A stretch of 64,000 nt of DNA, taken from the NCBI GenBank assembly GCA_032207245.1, contig CM063503.1, positions 110,087,350-110,151,349 on the forward strand. Reading direction: 5' to 3'. The stretch comes from Pardosa pseudoannulata. Its lineage: Eukaryota; Arthropoda; Arachnida; Araneae; Lycosidae. This document shows positions 36,701-49,314 of this stretch, in pieces (position 1 is the first letter of the stretch; every line of letters begins with the position of its first letter). The translations under genes and the position numbers were made by a program. Under the pieces are notes generated by a model, which saw nothing but the letters and a program-made list of their open reading frames with translations, made no database searches and was not told the DNA's origin.

Positions 36701-39514
36701 TCTTTACGCTTATTTTCTTTTATTCAAATTTATTGATATTACTCATAGTGACATTTAATCTAAAATTATTTGGAGCATTATTTAAAAAAATATTTAAATG
36801 TTAAGTAAATAATTATTATTTATCTAATGGAATTATTAGCTTATAAAATTGCTATGAAAGAAATGCAAGCTATTAATCTGCAATTTCCTTTCAACTTACA
36901 CCATCTTTCCTTATAAAAATAGCTATTTTAATACTTTAAATCTTATATTTCTACATGTGATTTATTATACAAATATGTAATAATGATAAAAAAATATATA
37001 TTTTTCTACATTTAGCTACTTTTAAATGCACTTGTATACCTAAAACTTCATACTAGAGAATTTTATAGAAGAAACTTGGCTTATTTTTACAAAATTATTT
37101 ACAATATAACATGATTTTACGGTATTAAAATAAGGCAATCAAAATATTTTATTTTTATCTCAAATTTTACTTTGACACATTAAGCAAAATTTTGTAAGTA
37201 AATTTAAATTAAAATATTAAGTGTAATTTAAAATTATAAATAAGTTCAATAATCTAAATATTAAATTTTGTAACGATAATTTTTTTAATCTAATTGTTAT
37301 AGAAATGTTTTTTTCCAATGTTTTTCATATATTCTTCTGAAATATAGGTGTAAAGATCTCATCTCTTTTGTTTCAAGTTCTAAGATTAATATTCTGCTAT
37401 TAGAACAAGTTAATAAAATTAGTTTGACATTTTTTTTTCTCCCTCTTATGATAGAGTGTACACTAGGAAGACAAAAGTTAATATATATTACAAAATTAAT
37501 CTGTACCACTTTATAAGTAATATCGAATTTTATTCCTCTACTATGGCAATATTGGATATACTATATATGAACAAAGAAAGACAAAAGTATACATCAAAGA
37601 CTCAAACTATTCTGATGATCGGAGTTTAAGAATTTATAAACAAATTGTTGCCGATTTATTTCTAAATTTTGGAATAAATTGGTTACATACTTAAACTAAC
37701 ACTTTCAAGAAAATTTCGAGTACTTTTGCATTTAGGGTACATTCAACATATTAAATGAGAAAAAAAATACTCTGAATCATAAATACATGGAAATAATTTT
37801 TAACTATTGTATAAATATTCATTGGGCAATTGACAATGTTTATATGAAAATACATTAAACAAAGCTCTTGTAACATCAAATTTAGATTTCTTTAAAATAT
37901 TCCAAATTGTTTTACAAGATTTTTTCTGATTATTACCCAAGTTTATAACATTAGTTTACGGTACTTACAGAAAAGATTTAGTTTCGTGTGAGAAAAATAA
38001 TGAAGCAACTTCAGTATAAAAAATTGGATTGTTAACGAAATATAAGCATGCAAATAATACTTTAACTATGCATGCACGAAATATACCAGTGATTTTATAA
38101 TGTATATTTGTAGCTAATACTACTGTGTAACTTCCAAAAAGTTTAAGTGGTCATTACGAAAACTTAAATTTTTTACGATTAATTTAAAATGATATCTGTA
38201 TTATATTGAGCAGTATTTCAGATAATCTTTGCATGCAGATGGGAAAAAATGGATTCTGTCCCAAATGGCTAAAATAAAATATTTGAAAACCAATGGGGAA
38301 ACTAATTTTAAATTTTAAAAACTCGTATAAACCTTATTTCAAAGAAACAAAATATTTGTTTTTACAGTATTATAGAGATATGAACTCCCATTCTGTCAAT
38401 CATTTGGAAACATTGAAGATGAAAAACAAATATCATCAGGTATTTAATAGAGAACATTTTAGCAAAACAAAAGTAAACCAAAAAGTGGTTTGCAAGTTAA
38501 CAAGATAATTTTAAATTATCAAGATGTGATAGTTTAAGAATAGGAAATATTGCAACGACATTTTGTTATAAATATAAATGAAAAAAAAACATTTATTTTT
38601 TAAATTGTATTGAGGAAAAACTCCAAACATTTAATAACATTTCCTCTTGGAATAGGTTTAGAAAATTTAAACAGATTGATATTGCATTGTAAGGTAAAAT
38701 GTAAAAACATTAAACCCCAAAAAATAATAACTTTTTTAAAACTTTATAAACTTTTCAAAAGCAACAAAGTGTTCTATGAAAACACCTTGTTTCCGAATGA
38801 AATAAAATCAGTGAATTTAGTTCGAGTTCCGCTAACTGACGTGAAGTCACATGTAGACGAAAATTTTCTTTTCTAATTGTTTATCAAGACCATTTGTACT
38901 TTTATATATTGTAAGTCAGATATCTACAAGAACCGACAATAAGGATTTAAGGACAATAGGTCATTTGCACAGTGAGTTTAAAAGATGATTTTTTTGCTTT
39001 TTGCTCTCTTGCAGCACTACAATTAATGCAATATCCTCATAGAATCTTTACCAAATCACAATACTAAATTTAACTTTCTGAATCAAAATTTCATTTGTTA
39101 GTAGATCACATGTGCACATTTGTTACTGAAATAAATTTTGAATATATTAAATTTTAAAAAAATGTATAGGAGATATGAAAAATAAACTTCTAGCAAATAG
39201 TTTTAAATTCTTTATTTGAACACAACTTTTTCTCAAAATAAATTAAAATTATTTTAAGAAATTCTTAATTTTTGCTTTTAGCAAATACATTTTTATTTAA
39301 TAAATTTTCAGTTTAATATTAAAAATATTTTTACTTATTTTTAGATATTTTAAATATGTACTCTAAAGCTTTAAGAAATATCATATTGATGAGATATAAA
39401 GAATTAAAGTGATTCGTTTAATTAATACTGTAAAACACTGAACGATAATTAGTTACTTATCACCTATTGTATGTGTTTACAAAGTTTGATGAATCTTGTG
39501 CACCGTAAATTGAC
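33719..39514. other. AT-rich anonymous DNA
   Basis: No supported gene or repeat. The frames at 37297-37509, 38293-38508 and 38610-38876 are lysine/asparagine/phenylalanine-rich chance ORFs without motifs. Confidence 0.5.
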
Positions 39515-40090
39515 ATTACCCCTTCCGGTACGATTTAATAATGAAAAACTGTGCGTGCAGTAACTATTTATTTTTTATTTAAAACACTTGTTTCATTTTA
39601 CAATTCTTACATATTCTTAATTAAAATCCACTTTTTACATAGTGTTAAATAATATCAGAAAAGGTATAATTAAGAAAATATCAAAGCAAAACATGAATAA
39701 GGTATACAGATAATAGTCTTCAAGATAGTGGTACTTTTCAAATCAAAGTGCAAAGGAATACTGAATTGTTTACACCGCTAGGGAGACTCACTTCTAATTT
39801 GATTCTTGTAACACACACGGCATTTCTTAGTAGGTTTTTTTTATTCTGACTCATCAATTTGGCAGTGACTTGTACCAAGAAATTCTAAATAAACAATATG
39901 TAATAGTGACCTGGTATTTCCACAAGTAACAAAAGTCTTGCTAAATTCAGTATATTAGAAATTATAAACTAAATTAATTATCATATTTAACATTAACTTT
40001 AGTCGCATGACGAGTGTAGCTCGTCATTGTGCGGTATGGAATGAAAAACCAATGACGAGCTACACTCCTCATTTTACCGGAAGGGGTTAA
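39515..40090 (-). mobile_element. piggyBac-like non-autonomous element, copy 5 (subfamily I)
   Basis: The right TTAA is at 40087-40090 with TACCGGAAGGGG. The left end CCCCTTCCGGTA (39519 on) is intact but preceded by ATTA in place of TTAA, so the left target copy has mutated or lost a base. It shares with copy 1 the variants CCGCTAGGGAG, ACAAAAGTCTTGC and GAAAAGGTATAATTAAG, which the other four lack. The transposase C-terminal remnant (minus strand) is broken by a one-base deletion in a T/C run near 39840 (GGTTTTTTTTATTC against GGTTTTCTTTTATTC). The inner dyad is intact; the outer dyad has one change (CTCCTCAT). Confidence 0.9.
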
Positions 40091-41780
40091 CTGAGAATAT
40101 TCTAATAAAATTATTGAAGTAGTTTGTGAGTTGTAGAATCAAATGAAAATTATTCATGGAACGCAAAAACGTAGTCAAATATAAGATTGAATTGAGAACA
40201 AAACAATACATCAAAAAGATGATATTTGTTTAGCTTAAAAAACACAACAAATTTATATTTAAAGTAATGAAAACACATATTTAAAGACATACAAGTATGT
40301 TACAGAAATACGTTTAATTCGTTTTCCTGGTAGGAATTATACATGTAGAAGATTTCATTCTACTTAGAAATCAGATTAATAATACTGTTCAACTTATTGA
40401 GATAAATCGATCAAAGATAAGGAATGAATGATGAAAATTAGTTGATTCCAATATATTGTAAAAGATAATCACTGATATAGTTTCAATTAAAAAATAAAAA
40501 TTTACCGAAATGATAGGGGTTTACATAATAACAATTATGAAAAAGAAAATATTTATGATAGAAAGAAGAAAACACTGATGATATATAGTATTAAGAATAG
40601 AACAAGAAGGATATTTTTTCACAAGACGAAATTTCAGAAAATCTGCAAGAAGATCTGCATTTTACTTAACTAGCAAGAAGACAAAATCTTAAAGCTCTCG
40701 AAGCTAAAATTTCTATCTCAGGATATATAGTTTCTATGAAAATACAGATGTATATGATTACAAGGCTATTAGTAAAAACATCACACTTGTGTTAAAGCCT
40801 ACGAAAAATGAAAAAAAATGTATAAACTGGACGAAAGAATGGTAATTTTAAATCAATTCGTACCTGTGCAAATACGGAATTCGCTGCAGACTAAAGAATG
40901 GCGACAAATATTTAATAATAATAAGCTAAATTAATAAAAGTCAATTTATTAATTTAACCACTTTATTTTGGTTATATTTTAAAATACGAAATGACCAATT
41001 CTAAGAAATTTATCATTTTAACTGCTTTACATTAGTTATGATTATTGCTAACTAATAGGTTTGTCTATTATAGATAATAACTAGTTATTAATAAACAATT
41101 TCTTACATTAACTGTAACATATATTCTATGATATTCAGATTTTAATAAAACAGGAAATCCGATAATTTCTCCAAATGCGATGGAAAAGCACATTTTAAGT
41201 ACTACATAGATGATCCTAATTAAATTCTCCCTTTCAGCAGATTTCACCATTTACTTTTCTGTGAACATAATTTTTTTTTCGAAAAAAAGTTTCTTTAACT
41301 GAACTTTCACTTCATTACACTTTCAGTATTATATAAAGTAGGAATGTTAAGTTTTATTTCATGATACACCTTTCTTTGAATGGTTTAGGAAAAAAGTACC
41401 AAAACATTTCACTTTTTATAAAGCGATTTAAGATGTTTTTCACAAGAATTTCACTAGAACTTCATAAAAATTACAGTATTAAACTTACTTTGCTTTCATA
41501 AAATATTTACCTATCAAAAGAAATTTCTATATTTGCTAATATATATAGATTAAACAAAATGTATGGATTCTTAAGGAATTTTTTGTACTTTTAAGCTTTT
41601 CGTGATTAAAATGTTAATAACTATCTGATTTAATTAAGTTATTTATAGAAGCGCATGAACACTTTACTATGGAGTAAATAAATAATTCCATTATTTAACA
41701 TACATAAACATTATAATAACAATAAAATATTTTTTCCTGATATACGATTTAGTATATCATAGATAGGATTTAATTAGTGA
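40091..41780. other. AT-rich anonymous DNA
   Basis: Nothing recognisable on either strand. Confidence 0.5.
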
Positions 41781-41931
41781 GTTTGGTTTGGTTTGGTTTG
41801 GAGCGCTACAGTCTACTGTTTTGCACACGAGGGCTAATGAGACCGGGACCTACTGCTTAAAGCCAATTCCGAAAGGCTACAAACATCCATGCCAAGGTGG
41901 GATTCGAACCCACGAACTCCGGTACCGACGA
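41781..41931 (-). repeat. tRNA-derived SINE, copy 2 (5' truncated)
   Basis: Same family as the element at 27.8 kb: shared TACTGCTTAAAGCC, ATTCCGAAAGGCTA and CGAACTCCGGTACCG blocks and the B box in reverse (GGGATTCGAACCC, 41899-41911). The minus-strand 3' end is a tail of four CCAAA-type units (plus strand TTTGG, 41781-41801). The head stops just before the A box, at about 41931. This is the 5' truncation expected from incomplete target-primed reverse transcription. Without an A box it should not be transcribed on its own. The plus-strand open frame crossing it is an artefact. Confidence 0.82.
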
Positions 41932-41938
41932 TCAGTTA

Positions 41939-41999
41939 GTGAGAGAGAGAGAGAGAGAGAGAGAAAAGACTGTGTGTATACACACACACACACACATAC
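41939..41999. repeat. (GA)n and (AC)n microsatellites
   Basis: About 12 GA units, a short spacer, then about 9 AC units, immediately beyond the truncated SINE head. Confidence 0.92.
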
Positions 42000-42665
42000 A
42001 CTAAATGATGTGTACCTTCTCATCGATCAGGTTATTAAGGTCTAAGCAGTTAAGGTTCTACCAAATAAGAGTAATAAAAGATTAGTTTTACTTGAAAATT
42101 TAAGAACTATTTTGATCATGTTGCATTCCAAAAAAATTGTTTAGAAAATAAATCAATGTGTCTTTTAATAATAACACATTTTATCAAGATATCTACTTCA
42201 CAGTAAGGGGCCTAAACTCCTTAATTCATAGAAATGCCACTAACATTAGGGAAAATGATTACAAAAAGTACCATTTAAAAGTAAACCTTCACCTCAAATG
42301 AGGAAATCAGAAACCACCTCAATCAGTTTTTTGACCAGCAAAGACCAATCATTTTATGAGTGTAAAATTATGCTACTACCAGAAATATGGCAAAAAGTGT
42401 TGGACCAGAACGGCCAATATATAATTTAATAAAGTATTTGTTTATTATACGAAAACTGTCTTTCATTTCCACAAAAAAAAAGAAACGAAATTACTAACAA
42501 CCCAATAAAATAATAGTTTTTATTCTTTGAAAGCATTATTATTTTTAATGATTTTAATGACAGTTTAGGGAAATTTGGATGCAGTATGTGTTTTAGCAAT
42601 GTAGATAATACTAACAGAAATGTGTAAAATTTTCTTACGATCAAATGACTAGCATTTCCAGTTAT

Positions 42666-42696
42666 CCCCCCCCCCCCCCCCCAAAAAAAAAAAAAA
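42666..42696. repeat. Homopolymer C17-A14 tract
   Basis: A run of 17 C is followed directly by 14 A. Long C runs are rare in such AT-rich DNA, and the true length may differ because of sequencing slippage. Confidence 0.9.
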
Positions 42697-43256
42697 TTAA
42701 TTGTCATTCCTATTTATATATTAGAACTGAAGTCTGTATATACACATCTACGTACGTACAAATAGTTTAAAAAAGTATTCACCGATATACGCTAGAGAAT
42801 ACTTCGAAATATTTAAACAAGCATAAGTTACATACCATTGGTTGTCAGTAACTTCTTTCTCATGCATTAAATACCCTTGTATTAGAGGTTGGCTATGCAC
42901 ATTACAAATTGTAGAGGCTGTACAATGGTTGAATAAACAATGATTTGGATGTGGATTCTGATAACATACAAAGAGAATGAATTCTAATATTCAATCTGCT
43001 ATGCCTTGTAACTGAAACGGTTGCTGGGAATGTGTATTTTTTTTATTCTATTTTTTCAATTTTGTTTCATAATCTCTTTGAGAGGAGTTCATTGGAGAGA
43101 GCTGTAATAAATAGGGAAACAAATGACACGAACACGTGTCTTTAAAGTGAATATTCTCCGTTTAACAGAAGCTATTTCAATTAAGAGTACTCATATGACA
43201 TTCCAATTACTGGCCTTGTTCCAATCCTCCATTGATTGTATACGTTATTGAGCGGT

Positions 43257-43399
43257 GTATGTATCCATAATATAATATAGCGTAAAATTCTTTCATTAAG
43301 AGGTATGCACTCATAATAGTATATTATAACGGAAAATGTTTCAGTAAGACGTATGTATATATAATATACTAAAACATAACTTTATTTCATTTAATGAAC
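43257..43399. repeat. Three diverged tandem units of about 47 bp
   Basis: Units begin GTATGTATCC (43257), GTATGCACTC (43303) and GTATGTATAT (43351). Each continues with a TAATATA block, a TTC(A/T)TTAAG-like or TTTCAGTAAG-like segment, and ends AGAG, AGAC or GAAC. Similarity is about 60-70% by eye, so this is an old tandem array. Confidence 0.5.
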
Positions 43400-46300
43400 C
43401 CTTTTTCCACTTAATCTTTCATTGTGCATTCGTCAGAAGTCCATATATGTTACTACGTCAACACACCTTCTTTTAGGCTTTACAGACAACAGCGAATAAT
43501 TTTCTCTCAAAGCACGAGGAATGTATGACAAAACATTTGTAATCTCTTCGTACAAAATAATTTGCATTGCGTTAGACATTAGTAGAACCTTTTATGTACT
43601 AGAAATATATGGAAGTAATTTGATAATTATATAAGTAATATTCATACATTCTTGATACCTATAATGTTGAATGATATTACAGCCTAACTTTAGCTCGAAT
43701 TCTTTACCGGAATCAAGTATTTCAACTGGTTCCATTTGCTTACTTTCCTTTACGTTTGATATGAACTTTATTTCCACTTTAGCATGATGACTTTAGTGAT
43801 GCCATTTGGTTCTTGAAATATTCCAAATTCGGTGATTTCAAATACGCTTGATAGTAACTGAAAATATTTTTGTTCTTTCCCCTTCCATTTTCTTTTCGCA
43901 CGAAACATCTCTTTCTTCAGAGAGTTAATTGAAAATACCAAAATGAAAATCAGAAACTTGTAAACTGGAAAATGATACTTCGGTATATTATAAACGTAAT
44001 TTGCATACAGAAAAGCCATTGTTTTGACAAATATATCCCTATAGAATAAAAAGCAATGTGTGACTTCCACATAGATAACAAAAATAAAGCTCAATGATTA
44101 TTTTGAATTAAAAAAATATTTATTAATATTTATGATAAATACGTATTCTAATCTAGAAATATATAAAACCAAAGATTTGCATATTTAATCCTACTAATAA
44201 AAATGCAAATTTCTTGCCATTTCTAAAAAGCATAAAAACTGAACATAAAAAAGTTTTTATTTTGGTGGAAATGCTAAATTTCTACTTCTTATACTTCTTC
44301 CAACACATTACAAGGTATTTAATAGAACAAGAGTTTACTCCCATTTGCGCAAGAGAAATAGTGATCTAAAATAATGAAAGAAACATATTAAGTATTTATT
44401 GAATAAATTTCTCACTTCTAGTTTAACAGTTTTAAATGAGTTGTTGAAAATTTATTTTGTTTTCATCACTGATTAGGTAAATAGTAATACAGAGATTCAT
44501 TGTTATGAACATCTTACCTTAGAAAATCAGCGAAACAGATTCATATAAAATACTGTATTATTTCTTTGAATATGTCCATTAGAGTATGTAATTTTAAATT
44601 CTATACCTCTTTAGAAATAATATGTTCAGTTTACTTGTCGCTATAAATAACACAGCATATATTTTTTTTTAAAAGGTGGAATTAAATCTTTACTTTAGTA
44701 CACATTAATTATGAGCTGTATAGTTTTATTTGAGAATTGTTATTTATCATTTCTATTTTAAACGTCCAAAATGTACACTTATATTTATCCTCTAAAATGT
44801 TTGTCAAATGATGCATACACAACAAATCTTCAGATTCATCTTCTTATTGCTTCATAAATTAAATATAGGACATGGCAAATACAGCTAAGGATGACAGGAG
44901 TGTTGACGAATCACATTCGATATTAATAGCTTATTCTGCAATACCCCGGATTTTTCTTGTCCTTAATGCTTTTTATGGGATCACTCTTTTTCTTTACTGT
45001 CAGAAAAATAAAAGTCAATCTAGACGATATCATCTTATCTCTCTATATATTGACGGTTAAACAAATAAATTTTACGAAATCCCGAAAAATTTTATGTTTA
45101 GGAAGGCTGCATATACCAAAACATTTCCAGTAGAATTCTAATTCTACATTCCAGTCACACAAATTAATCATTCAACATTATGTCATATACGAATTATATT
45201 TAAAGTTTTTCTCTAAAATAGTGTAGGGTAATATATGTAATATGAATGTTTTCAAGAGAACCTCATATAAGCCAATAGAAAACTATTACGACACCCCCCC
45301 CACACACATCGGTGTTCTTAATCGTGACCAAAATTTGGAGATTTTGTGCCACACAAGGTCTGTGATACAAAAGGTCTGGTGCAAAGTCGCCAAATTTTGG
45401 TTAGACTTTTATAATCCCAGATTGTCACTGTCTATATTTCAATAGAGAATCGAGGGACTTAAAGTTGTTCTAGATTTATCTTATGATTTTTAAAAATGGG
45501 GAATATAGCTTAAAGAAGCTTTCTTTTATACACATTTAAATATTTTTTATTGGCAAGAAATGTAAGTATGATAGGAAAATTAAAAGAGAAAATAAGCTTA
45601 TATATCGAAATTTGCGTCCACACATAACAATATGATAGTCTCATACATTTCCAAAAGAAATAAATGCACTTTGAATTAAAAGTTGACTATTTTAAATCTA
45701 AAAAATATTGCATAAAATCATTGATTATATCTTTATGAAAAATACTGTACAGACGTTAAGTAACTGATAAAATGATTGCAGGCTACATTAGAAAAATAAA
45801 CATTGGCCAGTCGTAAATAAACTGGACACAGCAGTACATGCGTAAGTAATATTTCTGGCAGCAAACTCGTATTTCTTTTTTAATATTGAAGATAACTTAA
45901 TACTGACAAAATTTAAAATTTTCTTTAATATAAATTTACTGTAGATAACACGTGTATAAAATTTTTTATTATTGAATGTCTTGCATAAATTTGATTAAAA
46001 TTATTATCTACATTAACGTTGTAAATATCTTTTCAAATATTTAGAATTTCTGAAGGAACACAATTTTTTAATGATTTGTATATTAGAATTTTTGGGAAGT
46101 ATTTGCGCTAAAATCGTAGCGACAAAAGTGAATTTCCTTTTTTGAAAACTGACGATGTTACTTAAAGAACAGTAGTTTTCTTCCCAAAATTAACAAAAAA
46201 ATTATAAATGTCACAAATATTAACCAAAATTTTGGGGAGTGAAGAACAATGTCACCACAGTACGTTGGCGCTAATTTTAAAACGCCGTTATTTAGTTTGG

Positions 46301-47011
46301 CTCCATTAAAAATAATCCCATTTAAAGAAATTTGTCAAATTTTTCATTACATATACCATAAATTTTTATACAATTTAGCATGTAAATACATCGAGATTTA
46401 AAAAAAAAAAAATTGAGCTCAACAGTTGGTCAATAAAATCAAAATTCAGGGGAATAAGCTTTCAACCTGTTCGGATTATTTGGTAAATTTTCTAAAATCA
46501 ACACATACTCTGGATTTTCCTTCATTCTTTTTGTTTGAAAGACCTCGTATATTATATGGAATATGAGGAAAATAAAATTCTTGTCTCGTAATTTCTCATT
46601 TTTATTCCATTTTATATTTGAGATCTGTAGAACCTTTGAGAATTTCGTAACTTAAATATTAATGAAATCGTTTAAAGCTCAAGATAATACTCTACTTCAT
46701 TTTTGTAAACAAAAGAAAAAATATGTACAAATTTACAGAATACCAATTCTAATATTAAAAACGGTTTTCCTCTCAGTTGTTAAATTCTCAAAACTCATGA
46801 AAAGGGAGAAACAATTTTTACACAAAAGTCAGAAAAAATTATCTGAAAGATTCTATATGTTTTCACGATAAAATTGTAAAGAAAAACATTTAAAACAGAC
46901 AGTACCATGACTTTTTAAAAATGAAATACTATTTAAGTTGTAGTTATACATTATATAGTTTCACTTTTATCGTAAGATCTATCTGTATTATTTTTCTTAA
47001 AATTACAATTA

Positions 47012-47581
47012 TTAACCCCTTTCCGGTAAAATGACGAGTCTAGCTCGTCATTAGTTTTTCATTCCATACCGCACAATGACGAGCTACACTCGTCATGCGA
47101 TTAAAGTTACTGTTAAATATGATAATTTACTTTAAAATTTCTAGTGTAATTTGGCAACACTTTTATCACTTGTGAAAATCACAAGTCACTATTGCATATT
47201 ATTTACTTAGAATTTCTTGGTACAAATCATTGCCAAATTAATGAGTCAGAATAAAAGAAAACCTACTAAGAAATGCCGTGTGTGTTACAAGAATCAAATT
47301 AAAAGTGAGACTACTTGGCGGTGTAAACAATTAAGAATTCCTTTGCACTTTGTTTTGAAAAGTACCACTAGCTTGAAGACTATTATCTGTATACCTTATT
47401 AATGTTTTGCTTTGATATTTTCTTAATTTTACTGTTTCTGATATTATTTAACACTATGTAAAAAGTTGATTTTAATTAAGAATATATAAGAATTGTAAAA
47501 TGAAACAAGTTTTTTAAATAAAAATTAAATGGTTATTTCATGCACAGTTTTTCATTATTAAATCATACCGGAAGGGGTTAA
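47012..47581 (+). mobile_element. piggyBac-like non-autonomous element, copy 6 (subfamily II, opposite orientation)
   Basis: TTAA at 47012-47015 and 47578-47581. The left end has one extra T (CCCCTTTCCGG); the right end is perfect. Both dyads are intact near the left end (ATGACGAGTCTAGCTCGTCA at 47031 on). A short deletion around 47146 removes the TACTGAA step present in the other copies. Its plus-strand transposase remnant is open for 61 residues. Confidence 0.92.
47217..47402 (+). pseudogene. piggyBac transposase C-terminal cysteine-rich remnant (copy 6)
   Basis: 61 residues, starting MVQIIAKLMSQNKRK, with KKCRVCYKN and WRCKQLRIPLHF. It differs from the copy at 10.4 kb at only three positions (Asp/Ala, Asp/Glu, Ser/Pro). 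The lead-in, first CxxC and terminal ICIPY are kept, while the transposase body is absent. The role is presumably none beyond being part of the mobile sequence. That three of six copies keep the frame could reflect shared recent ancestry rather than selection. Confidence 0.72.
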
Positions 47582-49061
47582 AATAATCAGTTTAAGAATC
47601 ACTTATATTTTGAGAATTTATCCAGCATCTGTCACAAAGATAATGTTCAGCACAATATAAATTATATTACATTCTTTTCTCTTTTTACTAGAATCGCAAT
47701 AAAATTTTTATAGTCTAAATATTCAAATGCTATTAACTATAAAAAATTCTTTCAGTTATTAATAACAAAAAAAGTTTTAAAAGATGAAATTTTATTTACA
47801 GTTTTACCATTATCTAGTAGTAATTTATATGTATAAAAATTAAATTTTTAGAATGAGTATCGAATACGAAGTATTCTAATATAATCCTTACAACCTGGAC
47901 TAAACCCAAAAGTATAAATTTTAAAATCTGCTTTTATTTCACATGAAACTATTTTCTTTGATATATTACCAACTTTTAACAAAATTTTTGTAAATGTTTC
48001 AACTTTTCAATGTTTCCTCCCAAAGGGGCAATTTTTTTTTAGTCAGCTATTCAGTTGTAATCACCGGTGCTGCAGTGCTGATCTCTGATGATATCTACTG
48101 CTCCCAGATTGTTGAAATCAATCGTTCAAAAAATCCCTTCTGCGTTCTTGTTTCGCCTCATCTCGAAGAAAAAACATTATCATTTCTTTCTGTGTAAATC
48201 ACAGGAATGTGGATAAAATTCCAATGCAAAACATAACAGTACTTTTCATTAAATATATAATTAGTTATTTCGAAAAGTTTTTCGGTAGTTTTTCATCACA
48301 AATGCTATTAAATGTGGTAAGTAAAACTAGTGTTTTATCTTTAACACTTACTTTGACTACATTGGGGGAGATGTTAATCAAAATATCCTTCGCAAAGAAA
48401 ATCTGGCATTCAAATGGTTCATTTTTTTCACAGTTTCGTCATTTTCAACTCTTTAAACTTACGCATCCAAGTCAATTTTTTATTGTCTTCCATAATCACG
48501 AGAAAAAAAAAGAGAGAAATTGTCATTTTAGATTTAGCTGATGCTTTATTGGTTCCTTCAGTTTTAAAAATGAAAACATTCTGTCTGTCGAAAATAAGAC
48601 CATGATTGCTAACTACATAGTATATATATTTTATCCGGAAATGAAATACTTATCGGCTTTATGTGAGAGCACAAATAATGAATAATTTGTGAATGAGAAT
48701 TAAAAACATTCTAGTAATTATATTAAGATTTTTTATCTATTATGATTATCATACATCATCAACAACAACAAAAAAAAGTGTTAATAATGTTACTCAGTTT
48801 TCAAATAATTAGAATACTGGCAAGATACTAGGTCGCAAGTTAGGGGCAGGTGTGTTACAACAATCGCTGTCAAAATAAACATTTAAAAAACTAGGAATGC
48901 CAACTCGGAAATTTTACAGAAAGGATAAATGTATGTAAATATACAACCCCAGCCTTAAATTAAAAGTATACAAGAATTCTCTCATGTAATCTCAATGTCT
49001 AAAGTACTAGTAAATTGATGTTTTAATTAAGAGGAAAAATGAAATTAAAATTGATTGTTTG

Positions 49062-49113
49062 CTTGTTTGCGCTTGCGCGCAAGCGTGCGTGCGTGCATGT
49101 GTGCGTGTGTGTG
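49062..49113. repeat. GC/GT-rich simple repeat (GCGC palindrome into GTGT)
   Basis: A TTGCGCTTGCGCGCAAGCG palindrome-like segment is followed by GTGC and GTGT units; potential Z-DNA-forming purine-pyrimidine alternation. Confidence 0.8.
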
Positions 49114-49213
49114 TAATGAAATTTTGCACATACCAAAATTTATGTATCCTCAATTTTCATTAATATCAATATAGCAGCAGAAAATCTTTGAAAGCCATTT
49201 AAAATACAGTTTG

Positions 49214-49314
<101 letters not shown>

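Larger units (their letters stand above)
42000..47011. other. AT-rich DNA, mostly anonymous
   Basis: No gene was supported. The frames at 43768-44094, 44872-45060 and 46662-46871 have no recognisable domains. A poly-C tract and a diverged tandem repeat inside it are listed separately. Confidence 0.5.

Noticed and set aside
41788..42045. 85-codon plus-strand ORF
   Set aside because: It is the reverse strand of the truncated SINE followed by GA and AC repeats.
43592..44094. Two adjacent minus-strand ORFs (61 and 108 codons) as a possible gene
   Set aside because: AT-driven composition, no recognisable domain, no convincing splice sites and no compositional change from the flanks.
47994..48605. 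Three overlapping plus-strand ORFs
   Set aside because: They overlap in different frames without motifs and are probably AT-rich chance frames or unknown old repeat.
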